64,000 bases of DNA, from positions 26,913 through 90,912 of the forward strand of contig NZ_JADEXG010000015.1 of assembly GCF_015207255.1 (NCBI RefSeq), in the 5' to 3' direction. This stretch comes from Vasconcelosia minhoensis LEGE 07310 (GTDB lineage: Bacteria > Cyanobacteriota > Cyanobacteriia > Phormidesmidales > Phormidesmidaceae). Below are positions 46,192 to 55,452 of the stretch, one piece after another (the first letter of the stretch is position 1; each line of letters opens with the position of its first letter). The translations under genes were made by a program, and so were the position numbers. The notes under the pieces are model-generated. The model made no database searches and was not told where the DNA came from. It saw only the letters and a program-made list of their open reading frames with translations.

Positions 46192-49100
46192 AAGCTGCTC
46201 CACCAGATAGTCCGCAATCTGTTGCAGCGTCCGCAGCTCACCCAGCGCTTCTGTATTCAGTCGGGGCAGGTCAGTCAGGACATCCTGAACTTTGCCCATA
46301 ATCTCGACTCGCTTAATCGAGTCGATGCCCAGGTCGGCCTCTAAATCCATATCTAGCTCCAGCATTTCTGCTGGATAGCCGGTTTTTTCACTGACGGCAG
46401 TTAGCAGAGTTGAGATCGCCTCATCTCGCATCGCAGTCGATTCTTCCACGGCCGATGAATTCGGCGGTTCTACCGGTGCAGGTGGGACTGGTGAAGGAGC
46501 AATCGGCGGCGCTATGGACTCTACCGGCGGCGCAGCAAGGTGTGCGACTGGCACAGGCGGCGCTGTTGGCACAGAAGGAGGAGAGAACTGAATGGGTTCA
46601 ATCGGTTCGGCAGTTCTGACCATGGGCGGCTCAGCTACTGACGCTTTAGGCGCTGGTATCTCAGGCGCTGATATTTCAGGAGCAGTGATTGAACTGGGCG
46701 CAGCCTCTAGCTGCTCAGCCCGTGGCGTAACTGATGCTGGACGGGCCGCCGCGGGCAGGCTACCACCCTGAAGCTGCTGCACAATCTGCAAAAACGCTTG
46801 AGAACAGCCGGTCTGATCCCTCAGGTATTGTTCATGGACCCGTAGAATTTCAGTCTGATGGCGACAAAACTGAGTCAGCAGGTTTTCTAGGGTGTTTTTA
46901 GGCAGGTTATCGGGTGCGGATTGGGGGGTGGAGTTTGGCATGGTTTCAGAGTCGAAAGGACAGATATCGAGAGATTGAGGGATGGGTTCGGGCAGAGAAA
47001 TGGGCGTAGTTTGAACAGATAGAGATTCAGCGTCCGAGTTTTCTACCCTGCTGGCAGGAGCAGCCTCAGCGATCGCGGCAGCAGCGGGCTGACTGGCAGA
47101 CGGACTGGCGGGTGGCTCAGCCAACCTCACCTGATGTCCGTCCAGCAGCGCCTCGGCGAACGCCTGCTTGGTTTTATCGCTGACGTAGTTATTGCCGTCC
47201 AGGCCAATCTGCAAGCGCGACTTGGCCGTTGATTTGGGCAGCGGCGGGTCGAGCTGATAGAAGTCAATATTCCTGAGCGGCAGTCCCGCCACCTGGAGCT
47301 GCACAACCGCCTGCCGCAGCTGCAGGTCGCTGTCTTTTTGGCGGCTGGGGTTGAGCGCGATCGCAAAATGGGGCCGATTGCCCAGAATGCTCTCCACTAA
47401 GCCAGTCAAAATCCGCCGGGGGCCAATCTCAATAAAGCAGTCGCCGCCCGCGGCATAGATATTCTCGATCTCTTGCTGGAAGTGGACGGGCTTAAGCAGA
47501 TGGGCCTTCAGCAGGGTTCTAATCGCCTCGGGCTCAGCGGGATACAGCTCTCCCGTGGTGTTGGCGTAGACCGGGATGGTCGGAGGGTGAAACGCGATCG
47601 CGTCCAGGGCTTCAGCAAAGGGTTCGCTGGCGTGGCGGATAAAGGGGGAGTGGAACGCCGCTGATACCGGCAGCGGCGTGACCTCATAGCCGCGATTGCT
47701 AAAGATCTGTTGAACCGCGGCGAGCTCGGGCCGGCTGCCGGAGAGGACGACCTGATTGGGTCCGTTGTAGTTGGCAATGCTGACGTGGGACAGGTTTTGA
47801 ATGATTTGTTCTATCTCGCTCACCTCTCCCTGCACCGACAGCATGGTCCCTAGCTCACTGGGATGGGCAGATTGCGGCGGGCAGTCCATCGCTTCACCGC
47901 GCGCTTTGATTAGCGTCAGGTAGTCCTCATCGCTCAGCACCTGGGCGGCCCAGAGCGCCGTGATTTCGCCAAAGCTATGCCCGGCGGTAAAGCTCGGCTC
48001 TAACCCGGCCTGCTGGAGGATTTTGTAAAGCCCAAAGCTAAAGGCGCCTATCGCGGGCTGGGCGTTGCGGGTGGACTTCAGCGATTCGGTCTCGGCCACT
48101 TCCAGACTGCTCTCAAAAGCCGGGCGCGGAAATACGACTTGAGAAAGCGGCGGCTGCCCCTCCTGTACAAACAGATCGTCCATCTGCTTGTAGGCCTGAT
48201 GCACGGGCGGAAAGTCAATCGCCAGCTTGCGCCCCATATTTAGGTACTGCGACCCCTGCCCGGGGAACAGCGCGACGACTCTACCGCTCAGCGTCATGCC
48301 CTGCCGGCGGTAGTACAGCCCGCGCGGATGCTCCCAGCTGTCTGGCTGATTCTCATTAGCCAGCAGCTTAACGCTGATTTCCAACAGTGTTTTAAGTTCG
48401 TCTTGTGAGTTCACCACCATGCCGAGTCGTGCTGCATCCAGTGGAACCTCGGCTGCTTTGTAGGCAATCACTAAATTTCGGTAGGTACTCTCAGCCGTTG
48501 GCGACTTCAGCTCGGCTAGAACGGTCTGACATTGTTCAGCCAGCGCCTCGGGGGTTTGGTCCCACAGCAAAACGGCCTGCGGTACAGAATGTAAGCGGTA
48601 GGCGCATCTGTGCTCCTGGTCATACTCTTCTAAAACCACGTGATAGTTAGTGCCGCCAAATCCAAAGGAGCTGACGCCCGCCCGCCGCAGCGCTGTCCCT
48701 TCCTGAATCCAGGGCTTGACCTCTGTGTTCAGATAGAACGGTGAGTCCGCCATTTCAAATTTAGGATTGGGCTGAGAGATGTTGATCGTTGGCGGCAGAA
48801 TCTTGTGATGCAGCGCCAGCGCCGTCTTAATCAGGCTGGCTGCGCCCGCAGCGGCTTTGGTATGGCCAATTTGAGACTTGACGCTGCCCAGGGCGATATA
48901 TTCTTTTTTAGGATTGTCTTCGCCAAAGACCGACTTGAGCGCCCCAAACTCACATTCGTCGCCACGCGGGGTGCCCGTGCCGTGGGCTTCCATCAGGCCG
49001 ACCGAGGCGGGGGAAAAACCCGCATCCTCGTAGGCCCGCTTCAGCGCTAGCATCTGCCCTTCTGGCCGGGGCGCATAGATGCTCTTATAGCGGCCATCGC

Positions 49101-50037
49101 TGGAGGTGCCCACGCCTTTGACCACGGCATAGATGCGATCGCCATCCCGCTCTGCATCGTCCAGCCGCTTCAGCACCATCATGCCGATTCCTTCCCCCAC
49201 CATCATGCCGTCCGAATCCGCGTCGAAGGGGCTGAGGTAGTCTTTTTTGGAAAAGGCCGGGGTTTTGCTAAAGCACATATAGTTGAGGACAGAGTTGTCC
49301 GTATCTACCCCGCCCGTAATCATCAGGTCGCAGCGACGCTCGATTAGCTCACCCACCGCCATCTTGAAGGCGCTCAGCGAGCTGGCGCAGGCGGCATCGA
49401 CGGTGCAGTTGGTGCCGCCCAGGTCAAAGCGATTGGTGATGCGCCCGGCGACTACGTTGGTTAACATGCCGGGAAAGGAGTTCTCCTGCCAGGGCACGTA
49501 GGCCAGCCTAAGCTTTTCGATAATTTTTTCGCGATCGCGCTCGCACAGTCCGCTGCTTTTAAGCACTTTCTCCCAAATCGGATACTGAAGCCGACTGGTC
49601 AGCGGCGTGATCATCTTCCACAGGCCGCTGGCCCCCAGGACGACGCCGGTGGTTTCCCGTTTAAAGTCTCGAGACTTGCCGTAGCCCGCGTCCTCCAACG
49701 CATCTCGGGCGACGATTAGCGACAGCAGCTGGGCCGAATCGATCGCTTCCAGGCTGTCTGGCGGCAGCCCAAATTCCAGCGGGTCAAAGTCAATTTTGGG
49801 CAGAAAGCCGCCACGCCGGGAGTAGGTTTTATCCGGCGCTTTGGGATCGGCATCGTAGTAGTCCGCGACGTTCCAGCAAGATTCCGGAACATCGGTAATG
49901 CAGTCTTCTTTATTGATGATATTGCACCAGTATTCCTGAAGATCGCGCGCTTTAGGAAACAGAGCGGACATTCCAATAATTGCAATCGGAATGCGCTGGA
50001 GCTGGCAGTACCACTGGGTGCGCCCTTGATCTGTCAT
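46132..50037 (-). CDS. PUFA/hgl-type synthase subunit: KS-AT-ACP (PfaA/HglE-like)
   Basis: 1301 residues. KS (about 12-470) of the PUFA/hgl clade: VDAACASSLSAFKMA, EAHGTGTPRGDE, KSQIGHTKAAAG. AT (about 600-920): FTAGHSFGEITALW with Ser, and SAAFHSPFI. A long Pro/Ala/Glu/Ser-rich linker leads to one ACP, EADLGIDSIKRVEIMGKV; PUFA synthases usually have several tandem ACPs, so chain throughput may be lower. The zero frame ends 22 residues past the ACP (EQLKKK, then ISQPWPVN to TAA), directly after an A10 run. ATG at 50037 follows a long promoter region and is the first gene of the minus-strand cluster. Confidence 0.92.
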   Translation of the reverse strand: MTDQGRTQWYCQLQRIPIAIIGMSALFPKARDLQEYWCNIINKEDCITDVPESCWNVADYYDADPKAPDKTYSRRGGFLPKIDFDPLEFGLPPDSLEAIDSAQLLSLIVARDALEDAGYGKSRDFKRETTGVVLGASGLWKMITPLTSRLQYPIWEKVLKSSGLCERDREKIIEKLRLAYVPWQENSFPGMLTNVVAGRITNRFDLGGTNCTVDAACASSLSAFKMAVGELIERRCDLMITGGVDTDNSVLNYMCFSKTPAFSKKDYLSPFDADSDGMMVGEGIGMMVLKRLDDAERDGDRIYAVVKGVGTSSDGRYKSIYAPRPEGQMLALKRAYEDAGFSPASVGLMEAHGTGTPRGDECEFGALKSVFGEDNPKKEYIALGSVKSQIGHTKAAAGAASLIKTALALHHKILPPTINISQPNPKFEMADSPFYLNTEVKPWIQEGTALRRAGVSSFGFGGTNYHVVLEEYDQEHRCAYRLHSVPQAVLLWDQTPEALAEQCQTVLAELKSPTAESTYRNLVIAYKAAEVPLDAARLGMVVNSQDELKTLLEISVKLLANENQPDSWEHPRGLYYRRQGMTLSGRVVALFPGQGSQYLNMGRKLAIDFPPVHQAYKQMDDLFVQEGQPPLSQVVFPRPAFESSLEVAETESLKSTRNAQPAIGAFSFGLYKILQQAGLEPSFTAGHSFGEITALWAAQVLSDEDYLTLIKARGEAMDCPPQSAHPSELGTMLSVQGEVSEIEQIIQNLSHVSIANYNGPNQVVLSGSRPELAAVQQIFSNRGYEVTPLPVSAAFHSPFIRHASEPFAEALDAIAFHPPTIPVYANTTGELYPAEPEAIRTLLKAHLLKPVHFQQEIENIYAAGGDCFIEIGPRRILTGLVESILGNRPHFAIALNPSRQKDSDLQLRQAVVQLQVAGLPLRNIDFYQLDPPLPKSTAKSRLQIGLDGNNYVSDKTKQAFAEALLDGHQVRLAEPPASPSASQPAAAAIAEAAPASRVENSDAESLSVQTTPISLPEPIPQSLDICPFDSETMPNSTPQSAPDNLPKNTLENLLTQFCRHQTEILRVHEQYLRDQTGCSQAFLQIVQQLQGGSLPAAARPASVTPRAEQLEAAPSSITAPEISAPEIPAPKASVAEPPMVRTAEPIEPIQFSPPSVPTAPPVPVAHLAAPPVESIAPPIAPSPVPPAPVEPPNSSAVEESTAMRDEAISTLLTAVSEKTGYPAEMLELDMDLEADLGIDSIKRVEIMGKVQDVLTDLPRLNTEALGELRTLQQIADYLVEQLKKKISQPWPVNPALIPSCT
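46182..46191 (-). promoter_or_regulatory. A10 slippery tract, predicted slippage/frameshift site
   Basis: Ten consecutive A on the coding strand (T10 on the plus strand) within CTT-AAA-AAA-AAA-ATC. In the zero frame the synthase stops 16 codons on. Removal of one A joins the ACP in frame to the KR structural half-domain. Runs of nine or more A are known sites of transcriptional slippage by bacterial RNA polymerase. A sequencing error in the homopolymer would give the same picture. Confidence 0.6.
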
Positions 50038-50817
50038 AGGACTTCGACCTGTTATAAAAACTGCTCGGGCTGAGTCTTCGACGCGCTCTATCGCTGTTTG
50101 AGAACAAAGGGCTAAGCCGATTGTTCTATCGTCACCTAGCGATCTGACGCCAGGCCGGTCTCGCCGAACACCATCAGTCTAGGGGCAGTACTCTATGACA
50201 ACAATAGTGAATCTTTAGACAAAACTAGGATTTTATTTAGCCCAGGCCCAGGATACCGATGTAAGCTACGCGACATCGAACCTTGAGATCATCAATCAAC
50301 AGGATTGCTCAGTGGGTGACCTGCAAAGGAGTGGAAACAAGAAATATAAATAAAATATAAAAAGTATAGAGAAATGCTTTCAAAAGCTTTGTAGGTGAGA
50401 TTAAATGAATCCTGGAAAATCAAACGTCGGCTGTAGTTCCTGCCCGTATCCGATGTCACAATGCTGGATGGTCTGACCGTAAACCTACTTTAGGAGCGTT
50501 CTCAGCTTATATGACTTGTCCGACATTCTGTTCCGCCAAAACTGACAGCTCCAGCGGCAGCCTCAAGGCGTTTTTAATTCTATGCGGCCAGAATAGCGGC
50601 ACAGATTTCCTTTACATTGCGTTTTAGCTCCGCTTTGCCCGATACTATTGTCCGTTCGGCAGAATTTGATTCATTTCGACTGATATATCCCTTAGGAGCG
50701 TCACACCACCCTGGTGGCATGACTTTTAGGAAAGTCGTTTAAACAGCTTTCCCTTTTTCAGCCCAGTTTAGAGACTCTCTGCTTTGTCCGTTATTTTCGA
50801 AGCGATGGAGATCGTCT
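50038..50817. promoter_or_regulatory. 780-bp divergent regulatory region
   Basis: No coding frame recognised. It separates the minus-strand synthase cluster from the plus-strand kinase/regulator genes and must hold both promoters. A 10-base direct repeat TTAGGAGCGT occurs at 50490-50499 and 50692-50701, 202 bases apart; the second copy is followed by more GC-rich words. The AT-rich block at 50335-50375 could be a promoter or leader. The repeat might be an operator for the AraC-type regulator encoded next door, which is inference. Confidence 0.45.
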
Positions 50818-52809
50818 ATGTCCTTAGGGTATCCAGGTCACCAATCTGAAGGTCATCTCTCTAATGACCTAGCGGAGGTGCAGCAGTCAGCAGTATCGCT
50901 GTGGGCGCTGCGACCCCTCTTCGATCGGCTAGCTGAGCCCGCTATCTGGGTCAGCCGTGAGGCGCAGCTGGTACATGCTAATCCCGCTGCCTGTCGGCTG
51001 TTTACCACCCGACGACATCTGCTTTCTGCCAACTTAATCAGCGTTCCCGGCTGGGATCTGTCGGCCAGCCTGTGGCAAACCTGCTGGAGCAGCGCCCAGC
51101 AGGGCCGCCCCAGGGGCTGGTGCGTCACGTTTGCGGCCCAGCCCCCGCTCAGCCTGCGGGTGACCTTAACCGCCATGAATGCGAAATATGGCTGTCTGCT
51201 GCTCCAGGCGAGATCGCTCCCCTTGGGACGGCTGGCCGAATGCGCACCGGCCAGCGTCGCTATTCCACCGGGCCAGGGCTTAGGACATACTGGTTCAGCC
51301 TTGAACCGGCTCAGCTCAAGTCGAACAGAGCTATGGCAGAAAACCATGCTGGAGGCAATCGACCTGGGGATCGTCAGCCTCAGTTTGCAGGGGCAGGTGA
51401 TTAATTTTAATCGGGCTTTTGTTCGGCTATGGTGCGGCTGTCCCTCGTCGGAGCATCTCAAAACCCGAGCCGAACTCCAAGTCTTTATCGACCAGCAGCT
51501 GCTGCCGGGCTGCCGCTGTGAGCTTGAGGTCGATCGTTTCGAGGCCGATTTAGAGCGAGATCGCGCCTTCCTCAATCTGGCTAACGGGCGCATTTTGGAA
51601 TATTGGCGGCAGCCCCAAAAGCTAGGCGGGATGACGATTGGCCATGTCTGGAGCTTTCGCGACGTCACCCGCAGCCGCCGGGCAGAGCTGGCCCTCCAGC
51701 AAAGTGAGGCGAAGTTTCGTACCTTTGCCGAAACCACTAACGTAATTGTCTTTATTAAGCAGGGCAATCAGCTCTGCTATGTGAACCCGGCAGCGGAAGC
51801 GATCACCGGCTATTGCCGCGAAGAGCTGCTGGCCAGACCCGACATTGAAGCGCTGATTCACGAGCAGGGTGAGGTCAACTACGCTGGGTTGGACTATCAG
51901 TCTGAGGTAACTCACCGGCAGGAAATTAAGGTCCTGACCAAGGCTGGTCAGGACTGCTGGCTCGACTGCGCCTTTGGCGTGATTGAGTTCGCTGGAGATC
52001 TGGCGGTGATTGGCACGGCCACTGATATTACCCAGCAGAAGCAGGCAGAAGCGATTCTCCAGCAGGCGCTAGAGCGCGAATGTCACCTCAGCGACCTCAG
52101 GGCTCAGTTTTTGCATGTGATTTCTCACGAATTTCGCTCACCGCTAAACGATATTGCGATCGCGACCAGTGCCCTGATGCGCTACCACAGCCACTGGACC
52201 GAGGCAGACAAAATCGACTGCATCGAGGGCGTCCGGAGCGATGTCCAGCGGCTCAGCGAGCTGCTCGACGAAGTGCTCTCCATCAGCCGGGAGGAGTCAT
52301 TCCACACCTATTCCCAAACCCAGCCTTTAAACGTAGAGCAGTTCTGTGCCGAAATTCTAGACGAGCTAGAGCGCCGTGATGGAGAGCATCGGTTTTCCTT
52401 CATCCGGCAGGGCGACTGCGCTACCGTCCTGATCAATCAGCGCCTGCTGCGGCTGGTCTTGACGAATCTGCTCTCTAACGCCGTCAAATACTCTCCCGCC
52501 AGTGAAACCATTCAGCTCTGCCTGCACTGCGAGCAAACAGCCCTCACCTTCCAGGTTCAAGACCATGGCATGGGGATCTCGGCCACCGATCAGGCCCGTA
52601 TCTTTTCACCCTTCAATCGAGGCAGTAACGTTCAACACATTCCCGGCCTGGGACTCGGGCTGACGATTGTAAAAATGCTGGTTAATTTCTATGGGGGATC
52701 GATCGAAGTGACTAGCGAGATCGGCGCTGGCACCCTGTTTAGGGTGATGCTGCCACAGTTTTCCACCAAGAATGAAAGCACTGCTCAGGTTCAGACCGAC
52801 TGTAATTAA
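50818..52809 (+). CDS. Multi-PAS sensor histidine kinase
   Basis: 663 residues, no membrane helix seen, so probably a soluble sensor. Three PAS-like domains are suggested by LAEPAIWVSREAQLVHANPA, LGIVSLSLQGQVINFNRAF and VIVFIKQGNQLCYVNPAAE with ITGYCREELLARPD. The HisKA box is HVISHEFRSPLND (phospho-His), and the ATPase has LTNLLSNAVKYSP, DHGMGIS and GLGLGLTIVKML. It is followed 34 bases later by a REC-AraC regulator, its evident partner. Signal unknown. It lies divergent to the biosynthetic operon and likely controls it. Confidence 0.9.
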   Translation: MSLGYPGHQSEGHLSNDLAEVQQSAVSLWALRPLFDRLAEPAIWVSREAQLVHANPAACRLFTTRRHLLSANLISVPGWDLSASLWQTCWSSAQQGRPRGWCVTFAAQPPLSLRVTLTAMNAKYGCLLLQARSLPLGRLAECAPASVAIPPGQGLGHTGSALNRLSSSRTELWQKTMLEAIDLGIVSLSLQGQVINFNRAFVRLWCGCPSSEHLKTRAELQVFIDQQLLPGCRCELEVDRFEADLERDRAFLNLANGRILEYWRQPQKLGGMTIGHVWSFRDVTRSRRAELALQQSEAKFRTFAETTNVIVFIKQGNQLCYVNPAAEAITGYCREELLARPDIEALIHEQGEVNYAGLDYQSEVTHRQEIKVLTKAGQDCWLDCAFGVIEFAGDLAVIGTATDITQQKQAEAILQQALERECHLSDLRAQFLHVISHEFRSPLNDIAIATSALMRYHSHWTEADKIDCIEGVRSDVQRLSELLDEVLSISREESFHTYSQTQPLNVEQFCAEILDELERRDGEHRFSFIRQGDCATVLINQRLLRLVLTNLLSNAVKYSPASETIQLCLHCEQTALTFQVQDHGMGISATDQARIFSPFNRGSNVQHIPGLGLGLTIVKMLVNFYGGSIEVTSEIGAGTLFRVMLPQFSTKNESTAQVQTDCN

Positions 52810-52843
52810 GGCCGAGATTTCATTTGAGATCTCCTAACATCCC

Positions 52844-53647
52844 ATGTCAAAGATTTTACTGATCGAAGATTCAGTCCGCACTGCCAGCCTCTTTGCGAAA
52901 TGTCTGCGCAGTGAAGGCTACTGTACTTTTGCCGCACTGAACGGCTTAGAAGGGGTACAGCTGATCAAAAGCGAGCAGCCCGATCTGGTGATCTGCGATG
53001 TGCTGATGCCGCAGCTCGACGGCTATGGGGTTCTCTCGCACCTGCGCTCGGACCCGGCAACGGCGGTCACGCCCTTCATTTTCTTGACCGCCAGATGCTC
53101 GCGAGAAGAAGTCCGCTACGGTATGGAGCTAGGGGCCGACGACTACCTGACTAAACCCTGCTCCTTTGACGAGATTCTGAAGGCGGTCTCTACCCGACTG
53201 GACAAGCAAAAGTCCTTACAGCAGTGGTGCTCAGCCGAATGTCAGATCCGCCAGCCGAGTCCGCCAGCCCTAAACGAAAGCCAGCCGTCACCAGAGCCCG
53301 CGTCGTTTTTTCCAGCGCTGCCCAAGTTAGAAAAAATCTTTACCTACATCGAAGCCCACTTCTGCCAGCCGATCACGCTGGACGATGTGGCCCAGGCGAC
53401 CAACTATTCCCCGGCCTATATGACCCATCTAGTCAAGCGTAAAACCCAGCGCAGCGTCTACTGTTGGATTCTAGAGCGGCGGATGGTGGAAGCCAGAAAG
53501 CTGCTGCTAGAAGATCGGCTGTCGGTGAAAGAAGTCGCATTGCAGATTGGCTACAGCGATCCGGGCTATTTTACCCGCCAGTTTAAGCAGTACCATCAGG
53601 TGTCACCCAAAACCTGGCGACAGCAGAACACGGATCCGCAGCGCTGA
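52844..53647 (+). CDS. Response regulator, receiver plus AraC-type HTH
   Basis: 267 residues. Receiver domain 1-120: ILLIEDS (acidic pocket), LVICDVLMPQLDGYG with the phosphorylated Asp, FIFLTA and DDYLTKPCS with the Lys. A Pro/Ser-rich linker follows, then an AraC/XylS DNA-binding domain: ITLDDVAQATNYSPAYMTHL (first HTH) and VKEVALQIGYSDPGYFTRQF (second). It would be phosphorylated by the preceding kinase and bind operators near the cluster. Good candidate for pathway-specific activator. Confidence 0.92.
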   Translation: MSKILLIEDSVRTASLFAKCLRSEGYCTFAALNGLEGVQLIKSEQPDLVICDVLMPQLDGYGVLSHLRSDPATAVTPFIFLTARCSREEVRYGMELGADDYLTKPCSFDEILKAVSTRLDKQKSLQQWCSAECQIRQPSPPALNESQPSPEPASFFPALPKLEKIFTYIEAHFCQPITLDDVAQATNYSPAYMTHLVKRKTQRSVYCWILERRMVEARKLLLEDRLSVKEVALQIGYSDPGYFTRQFKQYHQVSPKTWRQQNTDPQR

Positions 53648-53774
53648 GTTATCAGAACCGGCCGGGCTCAAATCTTAAAACAATCAAAAAAATTCCTAGG
53701 TTTCCGAAAGTTTCTCCATTGATTGCGGCCTAGATCTTATCTATTCTCAAGTCAAAGATTGTTGGCTTGTTCGC

Positions 53775-53966
53775 ATGAACCGCAGAGAGATTGAAGAATT
53801 TCTGATTAGCCGAGCTTCGCAAAATGCAACGTTTAGGCAGGCCCTGATTCTCAATCCAAAGCAGGCGATGGCACAAGTCGGGATTATTCAGCCTGCACAC
53901 ATCACGATTTATGTACTTGAAGAGACGGCGACAACGCTGTACATTGTGCTGCCCTACCGTCCCTAA
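53775..53966 (+). CDS. Short NHLP-leader-like peptide without an obvious core
   Basis: 63 residues. The sequence pattern FRQALILNPKQAMAQVGI, then ITIYVLEETATTLYIVLP, matches the nitrile-hydratase-like leader peptide (NHLP) family, whose precursors have FRQxLLxDPKxAL, then a VLEETxDTLYLVLP ending before the core peptide. Here only YRP follows, so no core peptide remains. It lies 127 bases after the regulator and 19 bases before the FAD oxidoreductase gene, probably in one transcript with the latter. It may be a stand-alone leader-fold peptide used as a carrier or scaffold; function unknown. Confidence 0.6.
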   Translation: MNRREIEEFLISRASQNATFRQALILNPKQAMAQVGIIQPAHITIYVLEETATTLYIVLPYRP

Positions 53967-53985
53967 CTGTTAAATTTACTCTGGA

Positions 53986-55266
53986 ATGGCCATGGAGAGA
54001 CTCGCGATTATTGGCTCTGGTATCTCAGGTACCCCGGCTGCCTACTATCTGCAAGACCGCTATGAGATCGATATTTTTGAAAAGAGCGATCGCGTCGGCG
54101 GCCATGCCCACACCCTGGACGTAGCCGAGGGCGATCGGCTGCTCTCCTTTGATACGGCCTTCGTCGTCTGCAATCGCCCCAACTATCCCAACCTGTTTAA
54201 ATTCTTTGAAGATATCGGCGTCTCTACCCAGCGCCACCTGGGCGGCTTCAACTTTTACAATCTGAACAGCGGCCTCCAGTTTAACTCAGAAGATTTTGGC
54301 CTCGACCCAGCAGCAGTTGAAGCCCGCTACGACGCTGACTTTGTCGAGATCTACCACGAGGCCAATCGCTTCTTCACCCAGTCGCGCAAAGATTTCTGGG
54401 CAGGCAAAACCCGCGTGCCGCTTCAGGACTATCTCGACCAAAACGGCTATAGCCAATCCTTTCGCGATAACTTTGTCGTCCTGATGGGGTCGGCGGTCTG
54501 GTCAATTCCAGCTGAATCGCTGATGGAGTTTCCGGCCTCTACCTTTATTAGCTTTTTCATGACCCACGATAAGGGCGGGCTAGGGGGCCGCTCGGTGGAA
54601 TGGGAGACGGTCAAGGGCGGCAGCAGCCGCTATGTCGAACGCGTCAAGTCGCTGCTCAAGCGGCCGATCCGAACCCAGGAAGCGGTTTTGTCAGTGCGTC
54701 GCGATCGCGACGGCGTGCTCGTTAAAACAGACAAAGGAGAGGCGCGCTATGACAAGGCAATGATTGCTACCCACGCCGACCAGGCCCTGGCGCTGGTAGC
54801 TGAGCCCACGGAATTGGAGCAGTCGGTTTTAGGCCGCTTTCAATATCACCGCACCGACGTCACCGTGCATACCGACCCGGTAATTCTCAACGTAGACAAA
54901 TCCAAGTGGCAATCCTGGAACTATGGCCAGGTCGAAAAGGCAGGAAAGGTGCATACCTTTGTCACCTACTATGCCAACAAGGTACATAATTTTGAAGCTG
55001 AGAAAGACTATTTCGTCTCTTTAGATACGCCGCCCCTCGACCTCGACCCGCAGCAGGTGATCAAGGTCATTCGCTACCGCCATCCCGCCTACGACATGGG
55101 CACCCTCGAAGCCCAAAAACAAATCCATCAGCTGAACGAGACCGGCCCTATCTATTTCTCTGGCACCTACTTTCACGTCAAAAATCGCGGTATTGATTCC
55201 TACGGCTTCCATGAAAGCGGCATTTCCTCCGCCCTGGCCATCGTCAACCAGCTCTCGAAAAACTAA
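53986..55266 (+). CDS. FAD-dependent amine-oxidase-like oxidoreductase
   Basis: 426 residues. N-terminal dinucleotide motif LAIIGSGISGTPAAYYL, then IDIFEKSDRVGGHAHTL, typical of flavin-containing amine oxidase/desaturase-like enzymes. C-terminal FAD-contact region: GPIYFSGTYFHVKNRGIDSY and GFHESGISSALAIVNQL. Such proteins are often near fatty-acyl modification genes. Just upstream is the leader-like peptide gene. Position beside the synthase regulators suggests a tailoring oxidation or desaturation of the product. Substrate not determinable. A second ATG six bases later (MERLAIIG) is an equally good start. Confidence 0.85.
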   Translation: MAMERLAIIGSGISGTPAAYYLQDRYEIDIFEKSDRVGGHAHTLDVAEGDRLLSFDTAFVVCNRPNYPNLFKFFEDIGVSTQRHLGGFNFYNLNSGLQFNSEDFGLDPAAVEARYDADFVEIYHEANRFFTQSRKDFWAGKTRVPLQDYLDQNGYSQSFRDNFVVLMGSAVWSIPAESLMEFPASTFISFFMTHDKGGLGGRSVEWETVKGGSSRYVERVKSLLKRPIRTQEAVLSVRRDRDGVLVKTDKGEARYDKAMIATHADQALALVAEPTELEQSVLGRFQYHRTDVTVHTDPVILNVDKSKWQSWNYGQVEKAGKVHTFVTYYANKVHNFEAEKDYFVSLDTPPLDLDPQQVIKVIRYRHPAYDMGTLEAQKQIHQLNETGPIYFSGTYFHVKNRGIDSYGFHESGISSALAIVNQLSKN

Positions 55267-55380
55267 CGGGTGCATTCCGATGACGCAGATACAGGAAAGC
55301 GCCCACTCTCCGAGAAGAGCAAAGCTCTACATCCCCCAACCTTTTCACCCACGGGGAGAGCAGGTGAGCCGGATTCAAAG

Positions 55381-55420
55381 ACCCTCTCCCGTTTTGGGAG
55401 AAGGATTTAGGATGAGGGCA
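55381..55420. repeat. Short intergenic palindromic repeat
   Basis: CCCTCTCCCGTTTTGGGAGA, then aggatttaggatgaggg, in the 186-bp gap between the oxidoreductase and phosphopantetheinyl transferase genes. TCTCCC (55385-55390) pairs with GGGAGA (55396-55401). The wording is that of small repeats found between genes in many cyanobacteria. The rest of the gap shows nothing else. Confidence 0.5.
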
Positions 55421-55452
55421 GACAGGGCATCTACAAAAGTAGGATATAGCAG

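Noticed and set aside
18911..50037. Heterocyst glycolipid (hgl) locus
   Set aside because: The PUFA-like half resembles hgl enzymes, but a modular PKS-NRPS half with a serine-type A domain is present and no HglT-like glycosyltransferase or HglB/HglA pattern was recognised.
50853..51767. 304-codon open frame on the minus strand
   Set aside because: Antisense to the PAS histidine kinase; composition (Ser/Arg-rich, no motif) is that of a shadow frame.
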